Positions 45,174 to 52,997 of a DNA stretch of 64,000 nt are shown in pieces. The stretch comes from Solirubrobacter soli DSM 22325 (GTDB taxonomy: Bacteria > Actinomycetota > Thermoleophilia > Solirubrobacterales > Solirubrobacteraceae). How positions within the stretch are numbered: position 1 is the stretch's first letter; each line of letters starts with the position of its first letter. Location of the stretch: the NCBI RefSeq assembly GCF_000423665.1, contig NZ_AUIK01000022.1:124001-188000 (forward strand), written 5' to 3'. Under the pieces are notes generated by a model. It was not told where the DNA came from, made no database searches, and saw only the letters and a program-made list of their open reading frames with translations. A program made the translations under genes and the position numbers.

Positions 45174-46088
45174 AAGCGCGCGGAAGCGGGTGGGGTCGAA
45201 GCGGCCGGCGACGGGGTGCTCGACGGCGGCGGAGGCGGCGGCGACGCCCTCGCGGACGGCGTCGATCAGGGGGACGCCGCGTTCGAGGGCGGCGGCGAGC
45301 GCGGCGGTGAGGACGTCGCCGGCGCCGATCGGGTTGACGACGTTCACGGGCGGGGCGTCGATCCACACCGGCTCGTGGTCCCAGGCGATCGCCGCGCCGG
45401 CGGCCGCGGCGGTGACGACCGCGGCCTCGGCGCCGCGGCGGACGAGCTCACGCGCCGCCTGCTCCGCCCGGGGGCGCGCGTCCGGGGCGGCGTCGACGGC
45501 CTCGTCCGGGTGGCCGTGCAGCACGCCCTCGGCTTCGCCCAGGTTCGGCACGACGACGTCGGGATAGGCGGACAGCGAGGCGGCGAGCGCGGCGCCCGCC
45601 GCGTCGACCACCGAGCGGCGGCCGGCGTCACGCGCCCGCGCGACGAGCTTCGCGTAGCCGTCGTCCGGCGCGCCGGGCGGGAGCGAGCCGCTGCAGACGA
45701 GCACCGCGTGATCGGCGAGGTCGTCGTCCACGATCGCCTCGAAGGTCAGCCACGCATCGTGCGGCAGCTCGGGCCCCGGTTCGTTGATCACGGTCGCGCG
45801 GCCCGGCTCGAGCACGATCGTCGTCGAGCGGATCTCGCCCGGCGCCGGAACGCCCTGCAGCGTCACGCCCTCCTCGGCGATCATCGCCGCCGCCGCGCGG
45901 CCCGTGTAGCCGGGGATGAAGCCGACCAGGGACGCGGGCGCGCGCAGGAGCAGCGCCGCGCGGGCGACGTTCAGGCCCTTCCCGCCGGGCGTGACCGCGA
46001 CGTCGCCGACGCGCAGGACCTCGCCCGGGCGCAGCTCAGCCAGCCGCGAGGTGCGGTCGATCGTCAGGTTCGGGCCGGCGATGATCAC
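45159..46088 (-). CDS. PfkB family hexose kinase (1-phosphofructokinase-like)
   Basis: 309 residues. Begins IIAGPNLTIDRTSRL, with the first PfkB signature TPGGKGLNVARAALLL and the second at VNVVNPIGAGDVLTAALAAAL, where the catalytic Asp lies in GAGD. Members phosphorylate fructose-1-P, tagatose-6-P or other sugars; the substrate is not readable. It overlaps the upstream RskA-like gene by 4 bp. The final LKRA and stop derive from palindromic element copy 4. Confidence 0.86.
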   Translation of the reverse strand: MIIAGPNLTIDRTSRLAELRPGEVLRVGDVAVTPGGKGLNVARAALLLRAPASLVGFIPGYTGRAAAAMIAEEGVTLQGVPAPGEIRSTTIVLEPGRATVINEPGPELPHDAWLTFEAIVDDDLADHAVLVCSGSLPPGAPDDGYAKLVARARDAGRRSVVDAAGAALAASLSAYPDVVVPNLGEAEGVLHGHPDEAVDAAPDARPRAEQAARELVRRGAEAAVVTAAAAGAAIAWDHEPVWIDAPPVNVVNPIGAGDVLTAALAAALERGVPLIDAVREGVAAASAAVEHPVAGRFDPTRFRALLKRA

Positions 46089-47200
46089 CCGGCATTCGGG
46101 AGGTCACCGCTGAGGATGACCTTGCCGGGCTCCTTCGCGCCCTTGCCGTCGAGCGTCACGAGGATCGTGTCGTACTCGGCGAACCACTGCGGGAACTTGT
46201 CCACGTCGGCGTTGCCCGGCCCGGCCGCGGTGAGCTCGCCGTTGGAGCCGACCGCCTTCTGGACGTCGCCGAGCAGCTGCGCCCCGCCGCTGTTCTTGCG
46301 CAACCACAGCGAGTACCGCTCGTCCGCCTTGTTCGGCGTCACGCCCGTCGCCGCGACCGCGAACCGGACGGTCCCGTCATTGGCCTGGAACAGCCGCATC
46401 AGCCCGACCGCCTGCGAGCCTGCGGGCCCCTTGAGCACGATGTCGTTGGCCCCCTGCGACGTGGTCGCCGTCGCGGTGGCCGTCGCCGTGGCGGTCGCCG
46501 CCGCGGTCGAGGACGGCTCGTCGCCGCCGCGGGTGAAGACGAACACGAGCACCGCCGCGACGAGCACCACAGCGGCCCCGATGAGCAGCGCGCCGCCGAG
46601 CCGCGACGACCCGCCGGAGGTCTCGCCGTCGGCGGGCGCGGAGTGGGGCGGCTCGCCGCCACCGGCCGCGTCGCTTCTGCCGCGCGCGTCGTCGTCGCCA
46701 CCCACCGCGGGCTCGCCGAGGCCCGCCGCAGCGAATGTCTCGGTCGCGCTTGGGCGCTGGGCGCCGCCGGCGTCGTCGCGCCGCACCGCGGCCTCGTCGA
46801 GGCTGCTCCCGTTGACGCGCGGGGCGGCTTCGTCAGGCGCGGCCGGCAACGCGGGCACGGACTCGCCGCCCGGCGCGCCGCGCAGCGTCTCGGCGACCGT
46901 CGAGGCCCATCGCTGCGCGGCGGGGTCGCCCAGGATCAGCGCACGCGTCCGGGCCGCGTGGGCCTCGGACTGCTGGCCGAGCAGCCAATCGGCGATCTCG
47001 CCCACGCGCGGCGGGGGCAGCAGGTCCGGCGCCAGGCCGGTCAGACCGTTGCGGGCGCGCGCACGGATCGTCTCCTCGGGCATCCCGAGCATGTCGGCGA
47101 GCTCACCGTAGGAGCGTCCCTGGCGGAGGACGAGCTCGACGGCGGCGCGTTGGTCGGGCGCCAGGCGATCGAACGCGGAGGCGCTTGAGCGCGACGGCAT
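46085..47200 (-). CDS. Fusion of a sigma region-4-like HTH with a membrane-bound RskA-type domain
   Basis: 371 residues from ATG 47200. Residues 10-58 look like sigma-70 region 4 (RLAPDQRAAVELVLRQGRSY, LADMLGMPEETIRARA) but no region 2 is present. A disordered Ala/Gly/Pro/Glu stretch (about 100-200) leads to one membrane helix (about 203-222), a Thr/Ala repeat (TATATATATA) and a C-terminal anti-sigma-K (RskA)-like beta domain (about 245-371: YSLWLRKNSGGAQLLGDV, ILVTLDGKGAKEPGKVILSG). Probably a membrane-tethered regulator. Confidence 0.72.
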   Translation of the reverse strand: MPSRSSASAFDRLAPDQRAAVELVLRQGRSYGELADMLGMPEETIRARARNGLTGLAPDLLPPPRVGEIADWLLGQQSEAHAARTRALILGDPAAQRWASTVAETLRGAPGGESVPALPAAPDEAAPRVNGSSLDEAAVRRDDAGGAQRPSATETFAAAGLGEPAVGGDDDARGRSDAAGGGEPPHSAPADGETSGGSSRLGGALLIGAAVVLVAAVLVFVFTRGGDEPSSTAAATATATATATATTSQGANDIVLKGPAGSQAVGLMRLFQANDGTVRFAVAATGVTPNKADERYSLWLRKNSGGAQLLGDVQKAVGSNGELTAAGPGNADVDKFPQWFAEYDTILVTLDGKGAKEPGKVILSGDLPNAG

Positions 47201-47216
47201 CTTCTCGCCTAGCCTA

Positions 47217-47552
47217 GTGGAGTTGGCGGATCTGATCGACATCAAGCTCCTGGAACGCACGGAAAACGAGGTGCGTGCGCAGGTACCCGTTACGGACCAG
47301 CTCAAGCAGCCGCTCGGGCTCGTCCACGGCGGCGTCTACGCGACGATCGCCGACATCCTCACCGCCCACACGGGCCGGGCGGTGTCCAACCAGACGAGCT
47401 TCCTGCGGCCGATCACGGGCGGGACGATCCACGCGACGGCGCGTCGCCGCCACGGCGGTCGCACCACGGAGGTCTGGGAGGTCGACATCACCGACGACCA
47501 GGGGCGCCCGTGCGCGCTGGTGCGGACGACGATCTACCCGGAGGGGCCTTGA
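47217..47552 (+). CDS. PaaI-type hotdog thioesterase
   Basis: 111 residues from GTG (TTG 47223 would fit a leaderless start better). LGLVHGGVYATIADILTAH is the hotdog catalytic helix, followed by NQTSFLRPITGGTIHATARR. Acyl-CoA thioesterase of unknown substrate. Convergent with the DUF3105-like gene (19-bp overlap), divergent from the RskA-like gene with a 16-bp gap. Confidence 0.85.
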   Translation: MELADLIDIKLLERTENEVRAQVPVTDQLKQPLGLVHGGVYATIADILTAHTGRAVSNQTSFLRPITGGTIHATARRRHGGRTTEVWEVDITDDQGRPCALVRTTIYPEGP

Positions 47553-48061
47553 CCGAGCCAGGCGTCCGCGAACTCGCGGAGCTTCGGGTCGTCCGGACCT
47601 GACGCGATCAGCCGCCGCCGCCACGCCAGCGCCTGCGTGCCCGCGCCGGGCCGGTGCGCCAGGATCACGGCCTGGCCCGCCCCTGACAGGAACGCGTCGA
47701 ACGGGCCGCCCTGCACATCGCGCTGCAGCGCGACCAGCGCCTTGGGCGGCTTGGCCTGGTCGTAGGTGACGATCACGTTGCCGTTCTGGAGGGCGTCGAG
47801 GATCTGATCGTCGGTGAGCTCGGTCTGATCCTTGAGGACGTGCTCCTCGCGATGGCGGCCTGACGTCGGCGGCCGGTCCGCGGGCGACGCGGGTGTGACC
47901 GGCCCGCTCTGGAGCCCCGAGCCGCGGTCGGGCTCGAGCGTCCCGGGCCCGGAGGCCTCGTTGACCTGGCTGGAGTCCTGCGAGGTCAGCAGGGCGATGA
48001 GCGCGACGCAGCCCACCGCGGCGACCACCACCGCGGCGACGACGATAAGGACCCGTCTCAC
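47534..48061 (-). CDS. DUF3105-like membrane-anchored protein
   Basis: 175 residues from GTG. One N-terminal membrane helix (about 2-24), a Ser/Pro-rich linker and a globular part with ADRPPTSGRHREEHVL and LTDDQILDALQNGNVIVTY, the DUF3105 pattern. The family is probably extracytoplasmic and metal- or redox-linked, but no function is proven. Confidence 0.65.
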   Translation of the reverse strand: MRRVLIVVAAVVVAAVGCVALIALLTSQDSSQVNEASGPGTLEPDRGSGLQSGPVTPASPADRPPTSGRHREEHVLKDQTELTDDQILDALQNGNVIVTYDQAKPPKALVALQRDVQGGPFDAFLSGAGQAVILAHRPGAGTQALAWRRRLIASGPDDPKLREFADAWLGQGPSG

Positions 48062-48131
48062 AGCGCTCCCACCGCCTCGGGATGCCCGAAACCGCAACCT
48101 TGATGCCGCGACAGGCGCCGGCCGGGCTCTC

Positions 48132-49556
48132 TCACGCCTTGACCGGCGGCCGCCGCCGCGCGCGCTTGACCGGGGCGCCCGCGATCGCGGCGAGCTCGGC
48201 GATCGCGGCGTCCAGGTCGGCTGCGAGCGCGTCGATGTCCGCAAGCGCGTCGTAGTCGCCCAGGAGACCGAAATAGATCCCGCCGTCGTAGGACATGATC
48301 GCGATCCCGAGCGCGGTGTTCAGAACGAGCGGGACCTTCGGGTAGAACGCCTCCAGGCGCCTGCCCATCACATACAACGGGACCTGCGGGCCGGGCACGT
48401 TGGTGACCGTCAGGTTGAAGAAGCGCTGGCGCGACTGCAGCCGGGCGGCCTGGTCGAGCACGGTCGGCGCCGCGGCGTCGGCGAGCCGCGTGATCGCCTG
48501 CGCGCCCACGGCCTGCCCGGACTCCTTGAGCCCCTTCATGGCGCTGTTGATGAACCGGTAGCGCTCGACCGGGTCCTCGAGCCCGACCGGCAGCGGCGCG
48601 TACATCGCCGCGACCTGGTTGCCGAGCGCGCCGCGGTCGGCGTCGGCGCGCACGGAGATCGGCACCATCGCCTTCAGCTCGAGCCCCTCGGGGTCGCGGC
48701 CGTGGCGGAAGAGGTGCGCCCGCAGCGCGCCCGCGACCACGGTCAGGACGACGTCGTTGATCGTCCCGCCCAGCTCGTCCTTGATCGCCTTGAACGTCGC
48801 GAGCTCGGCCGACGCCCACGCGAAGCGCCGGTGCGGCCCGATCCGCACGTTCAGCGGGCTCGGCGGCGCGCCCGAGACCCCAGCGGCGGCCATCGCGGCC
48901 AGGCCGGCCACCGAGCGCCCCGCGGCCACACCGGCCTTGTCCGGCGCCGAGAGCACCCCGCGGGCGAAGCCGAACGGCGCGGTCAGCCGTTCGCGGATCG
49001 CCGCGGCCAGCAGCTCCGCCCGGCCGGGGACGGGACGTGCCGCCCAGGCCGGCGGCTCGGCGGCCTCCGGCGGGTCCGGGTCCAGGTCGAACAGCACGGT
49101 CATGATGTCCACGCCGGAGATCCCGTCCACCAGCGCGTGGTGGGTCTTGCAGATCAGCGCGAAGCGGTCGTCGGCGACGCGGTCGACGAGCCAGATCTCC
49201 CACAGCGGCTTCTCGCGGTCGAGCTGCTGGGAGAAGATCCGGCCTGCGAGCCGCTGCAGCTCGTGCTCGCCCGCGGGGTCCGGCAGCGCCGTGTGACGGA
49301 CGTGATAGCCGGCGTTGAAGTGCGGGTCGTCGACCCACAGCGGGCGCGCGGCGCCGAGCGGGGCGAACGCGAGCCGCTGCCGGTAGCGAGGCACGAGGTG
49401 CAGCCCGCCCGCGATTCGCGCGACGAAGTCGTCGTAGTCCGGCGCGGGCCCTTCGAAGAGCAGCACCGAGCCGACGTGCATGTGTGCGCCGTCCTTCTCG
49501 AGGGCAAGGAAGGAGGCGTCCAGGCCGGTCAGCCGGTCAGGGTTCGGCATCGGCAC
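48132..49556 (-). CDS. Wax ester synthase / diacylglycerol acyltransferase (WS/DGAT)
   Basis: 474 residues. Begins DRLTGLDASFLALEKDGAHM; active-site HHxxxDG is present as CKTHHALVDGISG; the conserved motifs GGTINDVVLTVVAGALR and FFNLTVTNVPGPQVPLY follow. It esterifies acyl-CoA to DAG or fatty alcohols for storage lipid, common in actinomycetes. The start faces the ECF sigma gene. Confidence 0.93.
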   Translation of the reverse strand: MPMPNPDRLTGLDASFLALEKDGAHMHVGSVLLFEGPAPDYDDFVARIAGGLHLVPRYRQRLAFAPLGAARPLWVDDPHFNAGYHVRHTALPDPAGEHELQRLAGRIFSQQLDREKPLWEIWLVDRVADDRFALICKTHHALVDGISGVDIMTVLFDLDPDPPEAAEPPAWAARPVPGRAELLAAAIRERLTAPFGFARGVLSAPDKAGVAAGRSVAGLAAMAAAGVSGAPPSPLNVRIGPHRRFAWASAELATFKAIKDELGGTINDVVLTVVAGALRAHLFRHGRDPEGLELKAMVPISVRADADRGALGNQVAAMYAPLPVGLEDPVERYRFINSAMKGLKESGQAVGAQAITRLADAAAPTVLDQAARLQSRQRFFNLTVTNVPGPQVPLYVMGRRLEAFYPKVPLVLNTALGIAIMSYDGGIYFGLLGDYDALADIDALAADLDAAIAELAAIAGAPVKRARRRPPVKA

Positions 49557-49580
49557 GACATTGTCTCACCTGCCTGATGT

Positions 49581-49608
49581 TTGAGAAACCTTCAACAGGG
49601 TGTATAAC
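49581..49608 (+). promoter_or_regulatory. Promoter of the ECF sigma gene
   Basis: TTGAGA (49581-49586), 16-bp spacer, TATAAC (49603-49608). The expected start of transcription (about 49615) coincides with an in-frame GTG, suggesting a leaderless mRNA. Confidence 0.6.
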
Positions 49609-49614
49609 CCTCGT

Positions 49615-50142
49615 GTGGATGTCGACCTGCGTGATCCTCAACAATTCCGGCGCGCGTTCAACGAGCACCACCGCGCCGTGTACAGCGCCGCGTTCCGGAT
49701 CGTCAACGACGCGGGACAGGCCCAGGACGTGGTCCAGGACGTCTTCCTGCGCCTCTGGCGCCGGCCGGGTTCGTTCAACCCCGAGCGTGGCGACCTCGGC
49801 ACCTACCTGCGGCTGATGGGCCGCTCGCGCGCGCTCGACCTGTGGCGCGAAGGGCAGGTGCGCGGGCGTGCGGCGGACCGCTTGAAGCTCGTGACCGACG
49901 AGGTGCCCGTGGTGGAGGACCACCCGGCCGTCATGGCCGAGCGTGACCAGGATCGCGCCGAGGTCCGCGAGGCGCTCGGCCGGCTCCCGGAAGCCCAACG
50001 CGAAGCGCTGGTGCTCGCTTACTGGGGCGGGCTGACGGCCGATCAGATCGCCCGCCGCTCACACGTTCCGCTGGGAACTGCTAAGAGCCGGATCCGGCTC
50101 GGTTTGGCTCGGCTGCGCGAAGAATTCCCCGTCGCCGTGTAG
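49615..50142 (+). CDS. ECF RNA polymerase sigma factor
   Basis: 175 residues from GTG 49615; the GTG at 49600 lies upstream of the -10 element and is unlikely. Region 2 (FRRAFNEHHRAVYSAAFRIV, AQDVVQDVFLRLWRRP) and region 4 (LPEAQREALVLAYWGGLTAD, VPLGTAKSRIRLGLARL). Group not assigned; no anti-sigma gene is adjacent. Followed by the RlpA-like gene behind its own promoter and leader. Confidence 0.9.
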   Translation: MDVDLRDPQQFRRAFNEHHRAVYSAAFRIVNDAGQAQDVVQDVFLRLWRRPGSFNPERGDLGTYLRLMGRSRALDLWREGQVRGRAADRLKLVTDEVPVVEDHPAVMAERDQDRAEVREALGRLPEAQREALVLAYWGGLTADQIARRSHVPLGTAKSRIRLGLARLREEFPVAV

Positions 50143-50194
50143 ACCCCGACAATTGTCGGGTTTGCACGCTGACATCTGAGATCGGTGGTAAGGT

Positions 50195-50208
50195 CGAACG
50201 CTCGTTCG
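50195..50208. promoter_or_regulatory. Perfect LexA-type dyad upstream of the RlpA-like gene
   Basis: CGAACGCTCGTTCG, exact CGAAC-N4-GTTCG. It follows a putative -10 (TAAGGT, 50189-50194) directly, so bound protein would cover the start of transcription. Confidence 0.55.
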
Positions 50209-50324
50209 GTCAAGCCGAGCCGCGAGCGCTCGAAGCGCTCGCGGGTGGGGGATCCCTAGAAGGACAAGCGCCTCCGGGAGGAGTGAGGTGCGCGGGGATC
50301 GCTGTGACGCCCTGTAGGCAGACC
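50208..50324 (+). ncRNA. Candidate c-di-AMP (ydaO/yuaA-type) riboswitch
   Basis: Conserved blocks occur in the family order: GCCGAGCC (50214-50221), a 10-bp hairpin (50221-50243), GGGGGATCC (50247-50255), GGAGTGAG (50279-50286) and CCTGTAGGC (50311-50319). GGTC-AA-GCC (50208-50216) pairs with GGC-A-GACC (50317-50324) as a closing stem P1. The central CCGAACCCGTCAGCTAACC block is poorly preserved. It lies 30 nt before a secreted RlpA-like gene, a classic place for this riboswitch in actinomycetes. Confidence 0.55.
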
Positions 50325-50353
50325 TGGCCGGACGTGGGAATACAGGAGGATCG

Positions 50354-50971
50354 ATGTCGCGATCCACGCTGCGCCGCGCGCTGCGCGCCGGCGCACTGTG
50401 CCTCACGGCTACGACCACGGCGGCCGTCATCCCGGCTGCTGTTGACGCGAAGGTCGGCGTCAGCGCGAAGCGCTTGAACATCACGACCGGCAGCCGCGTC
50501 ACCGTCAAGGGACGCACCGCGGCGCCGATGACCGCAAGCCTGCAGATCCAGCGGCACGGCCGCTGGGTGACCCTCGACCGCGATCGCACCAACCGCGCCG
50601 GGAAGTTCGTCCTGCGCAAGCGGCTCCGGGGCGCCATGAGCACCCGCGCCCGCGTGCGCCTCAACAACGGCGAGACGCGCGTGATCGGTCGTTTGAACGT
50701 CTATCGCCGCGCGCTCGCGTCGTGGTACGGGCCGGGCCTGTTCGGCAACAAGCTGGGCTGCGGCGGGACGCTGCAGGTCGGCTCGCTGGGCGTCGCCAAC
50801 AAGTCGCTCCCGTGCGGCACGAAGGTGACGATCCGCCACCGCGGGCGCGTGGTTCGCGTCCGGGTGATCGACCGCGGCCCCTACGTGGGCGGCCGCGAGT
50901 ACGACCTCACCGCCGCGACCGCGCGCAAGCTCGGCTTCAGCGGCCACGGTGTGGTCGAAGTCACCAGGTAG
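50354..50971 (+). CDS. rlpA: Secreted RlpA-like double-psi beta-barrel protein
   Basis: 205 residues, AGGAGG 4 nt before the ATG. Signal peptide (LRAGALCLTATTTAAVIPAA), a beta-rich N-terminal domain (about 33-120) and a C-terminal RlpA/DPBB domain (about 122-205): ASWYGPGLFGNKLGCGGTL, SLPCGTKVTIRHRG, VIDRGPYVGGREYDLT with the catalytic Asp. RlpA enzymes cleave peptidoglycan glycan strands at the septum; Cys residues may form a disulfide. Regulated probably by the leader and dyad upstream. Confidence 0.88.
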   Translation: MSRSTLRRALRAGALCLTATTTAAVIPAAVDAKVGVSAKRLNITTGSRVTVKGRTAAPMTASLQIQRHGRWVTLDRDRTNRAGKFVLRKRLRGAMSTRARVRLNNGETRVIGRLNVYRRALASWYGPGLFGNKLGCGGTLQVGSLGVANKSLPCGTKVTIRHRGRVVRVRVIDRGPYVGGREYDLTAATARKLGFSGHGVVEVTR

Positions 50972-50973
50972 TA

Positions 50974-50987
50974 CGAACATACGTGCG
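50974..50987. promoter_or_regulatory. LexA-type SOS box of dinB
   Basis: CGAACATACGTGCG fits CGAAC-N4-GTTCG with one mismatch. It lies 41 bp before the dinB start, overlapping the expected -35 for the -10 TAACCT at 51002-51007. Confidence 0.6.
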
Positions 50988-51014
50988 TCCGGGGCCGCGC
51001 CTAACCTCATCGGT

Positions 51015-52100
51015 GTGGCCCCGAAGCGCGTGATCGCCCACCTCGACTGCGACGCGTTCTACGCCACGGTCGAGCTCATCCGGCGACCGGAGCTCAAGGG
51101 CAAGCCGGTGATCGTCGCCGGCTCCGGTCCGCGCTCGGTCGTCACCACGGCGAGCTACGAGGCGCGCAAGTTCGGCGTCGGCTCGGCGATGCCCGCCTCG
51201 CAGGCGAAGCGGCTGTGCCCGACGGCGATCGTCATCCCGCCCGACTTCACCGCCTACCGCGAGAAGTCGCGCGAGGTGTGGGAGCTCGTGCGGGCCAAGC
51301 TCGACCGCGTGCAGTCGATGGGGCTCGACGAGGCCTACGCCGACCTGACCGGCGTCGAGAAGCCGCTGCGCGTGCTGCGCGAGCTGATCGACGACGTGAA
51401 GCAGCAGACCGGCATCCAGATCTCGGCCGGCGTCGGCCCCAACCGGCTGATCGCGAAGTGCTGCTCAGACCTCGGCAAGCCCGCCGGCTTCGTGGCGATG
51501 GGTCGCGAGGAGGCGTGCATCCGCTTCGCGACGGCGCCGACCCGCCGCCTCCCCGGGATCGGGCCGAAGACCGCGGAGCGCCTGGCGTCGCTCGGCTACA
51601 GCACGGTCGCCCAGCTGCAGGAGGCCGACGAGGGCGAGCTCGCCCATCGCTTCGGCGACCGCACCGCCCGCTACCTGAAGGCCCGCGCGTCCTTCTACGA
51701 CGACTCGCCGGTCGAGACCGAGGGCGGCCCCGCGAAGTCCGTCTCCACCGAGCGGACCTTCGACTTCGACATCGCCTCCGCGGAGGAGCTCGAGACGATC
51801 CTGCGCACGCTCTCCAAAGAGCTCTGCGAGGGCCTGCAGAAGAAGGAGCGCCAGGGCCGCACGGTGGCGATCAAGGTCCGCCTCGCCGACTGGACGACGG
51901 TCACCCGCGCCCGCACCCTGCCGGACGCGACCAACGACACCGCGCTCGTGACCGACACCGCGATGGAGCTGCTGCGCGCCTACGCGCCCACCCAACCGGT
52001 CCGGCTGTTGGGCGTGCGCCTGGCGGCGTTCGACGACCTCGAGCCGGACAAGCCGCCGGCGCCGGTCGCGCCGGTGGGGCAACTCGCGCTGCCGCTGTAG
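51015..52100 (+). CDS. dinB: DNA polymerase IV (Y family)
   Basis: 361 residues from GTG 51015, 7 nt after TAACCT. Catalytic acidic residues in AHLDCDAFYATVE and SMGLDEAYADLTG; helix-hairpin-helix RRLPGIGPKTAERL; little-finger domain to 345 and a C-terminal clamp-binding-like QLALPL. An error-prone translesion polymerase. Its LexA-type box suggests SOS control. Confidence 0.94.
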   Translation: MAPKRVIAHLDCDAFYATVELIRRPELKGKPVIVAGSGPRSVVTTASYEARKFGVGSAMPASQAKRLCPTAIVIPPDFTAYREKSREVWELVRAKLDRVQSMGLDEAYADLTGVEKPLRVLRELIDDVKQQTGIQISAGVGPNRLIAKCCSDLGKPAGFVAMGREEACIRFATAPTRRLPGIGPKTAERLASLGYSTVAQLQEADEGELAHRFGDRTARYLKARASFYDDSPVETEGGPAKSVSTERTFDFDIASAEELETILRTLSKELCEGLQKKERQGRTVAIKVRLADWTTVTRARTLPDATNDTALVTDTAMELLRAYAPTQPVRLLGVRLAAFDDLEPDKPPAPVAPVGQLALPL

Positions 52101-52137
52101 GCGGGCGCGGCGCGGGCCGGGCCGCGCGGACGCGGCG

Positions 52138-52219
52138 CGGGTGGGGGCGGCGTCGATCGGTGGCGCGGCGCCCGCCGGGCGCGGCCCGGGTGGGCGCGGC
52201 GTCGATCGGTGCCGCGGCG
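52138..52219. repeat. Two imperfect 33-bp direct repeats between dinB and the thioredoxin gene
   Basis: 52138-52170 and 52187-52219 differ at a few positions and share GGCGTCGATCGGTG. They lie in the 135-bp convergent gap, which contains only GC-rich repeated DNA. Confidence 0.7.
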
Positions 52220-52235
52220 AGACGCGGCCGGGCGC

Positions 52236-52997
52236 CTAGTAAAGCGCCGAGGCGAGCTTGCGGCGCGACTCGCGCGCGAGGGGGTCGCCCGGGCCGAGCT
52301 CGTCGAGCACGCCCACGACGACCTTGCGCAGCTCGTCCTTGCGCGCCTCGTCCGAGCTCGCCGCGATCGCCTCGATCAGCGCGTCGAGGCCCGCCTCGGT
52401 CTCGCCCGCGTCGAGCTGCGCGAACGCCGCGGCGAGCGCCTCGTCGTCGGAGAGTCGCAAGCGGGTCGCCAGGCCGTCGGCCACGAACGACGACGGCACG
52501 TTGGCCAGCACGTCCAGCGCGCCCTCGCGGTCGCCGGCAGCAGCGAGCGAGCGGGCGAGCGGGATCGCGGCGTCGGCGCGGCCCGGCTCGAGCTCGAGCG
52601 CGCGGCGCAGGTTGGAGTCGCCGCCCTCGGCGATCAGCGCGTCGGCCTCACTCGGCACGATCCGGTCCAGGAAGCGCTCGACCTGCACGGGCGGGAGCGC
52701 GCCGATGAACTCGTCGACGACCTTGCCGTCCTTGAACGCCTTCACGGCCGGGATCGACTGGATGCCGAAGGCCTGGGAGAGCCGCGGGTTGGCGTCGGTG
52801 TCGACCTTGACGAGATCGACCTGGCCGGAGCGCGCCTCGACGGCCTTCTCGATCACGGGGCCGAGCGAGCGGCACGGACCGCACCACTCGGCCCAGAAGT
52901 CGACGACCACGGGGTGCTCGTAGGAGCGCTGGATGACGTCGCGCTCAAAGGTCTCTTCAGTGGCGTCGATGGGCACCCCTGCGAGGATAGTCGGCAT
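52236..52997 (-). CDS. Thioredoxin-TPR protein (CnoX/YbbN-like)
   Basis: 253 residues. Thioredoxin domain (1-115) with active site FWAEWCGPCRSL and the cis-Pro loop IQSIPAVKAF, then a TPR-like helical domain (about 120-253: LRRALELEPGRADAAIPLAR). CnoX/YbbN proteins are chaperones that pass clients to GroEL or DnaK; unlike E. coli CnoX this one keeps the CGPC pair, so redox activity is likely. Its ATG overlaps the divergent hydrolase ATG in one CATG. Confidence 0.9.
   Translation of the reverse strand: MPTILAGVPIDATEETFERDVIQRSYEHPVVVDFWAEWCGPCRSLGPVIEKAVEARSGQVDLVKVDTDANPRLSQAFGIQSIPAVKAFKDGKVVDEFIGALPPVQVERFLDRIVPSEADALIAEGGDSNLRRALELEPGRADAAIPLARSLAAAGDREGALDVLANVPSSFVADGLATRLRLSDDEALAAAFAQLDAGETEAGLDALIEAIAASSDEARKDELRKVVVGVLDELGPGDPLARESRRKLASALY

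Noticed and set aside
49600..49614. GTG 49600 as the ECF sigma start
   Set aside because: It would place the start codon upstream of and overlapping the TATAAC -10 element, so it could not be in the transcript.
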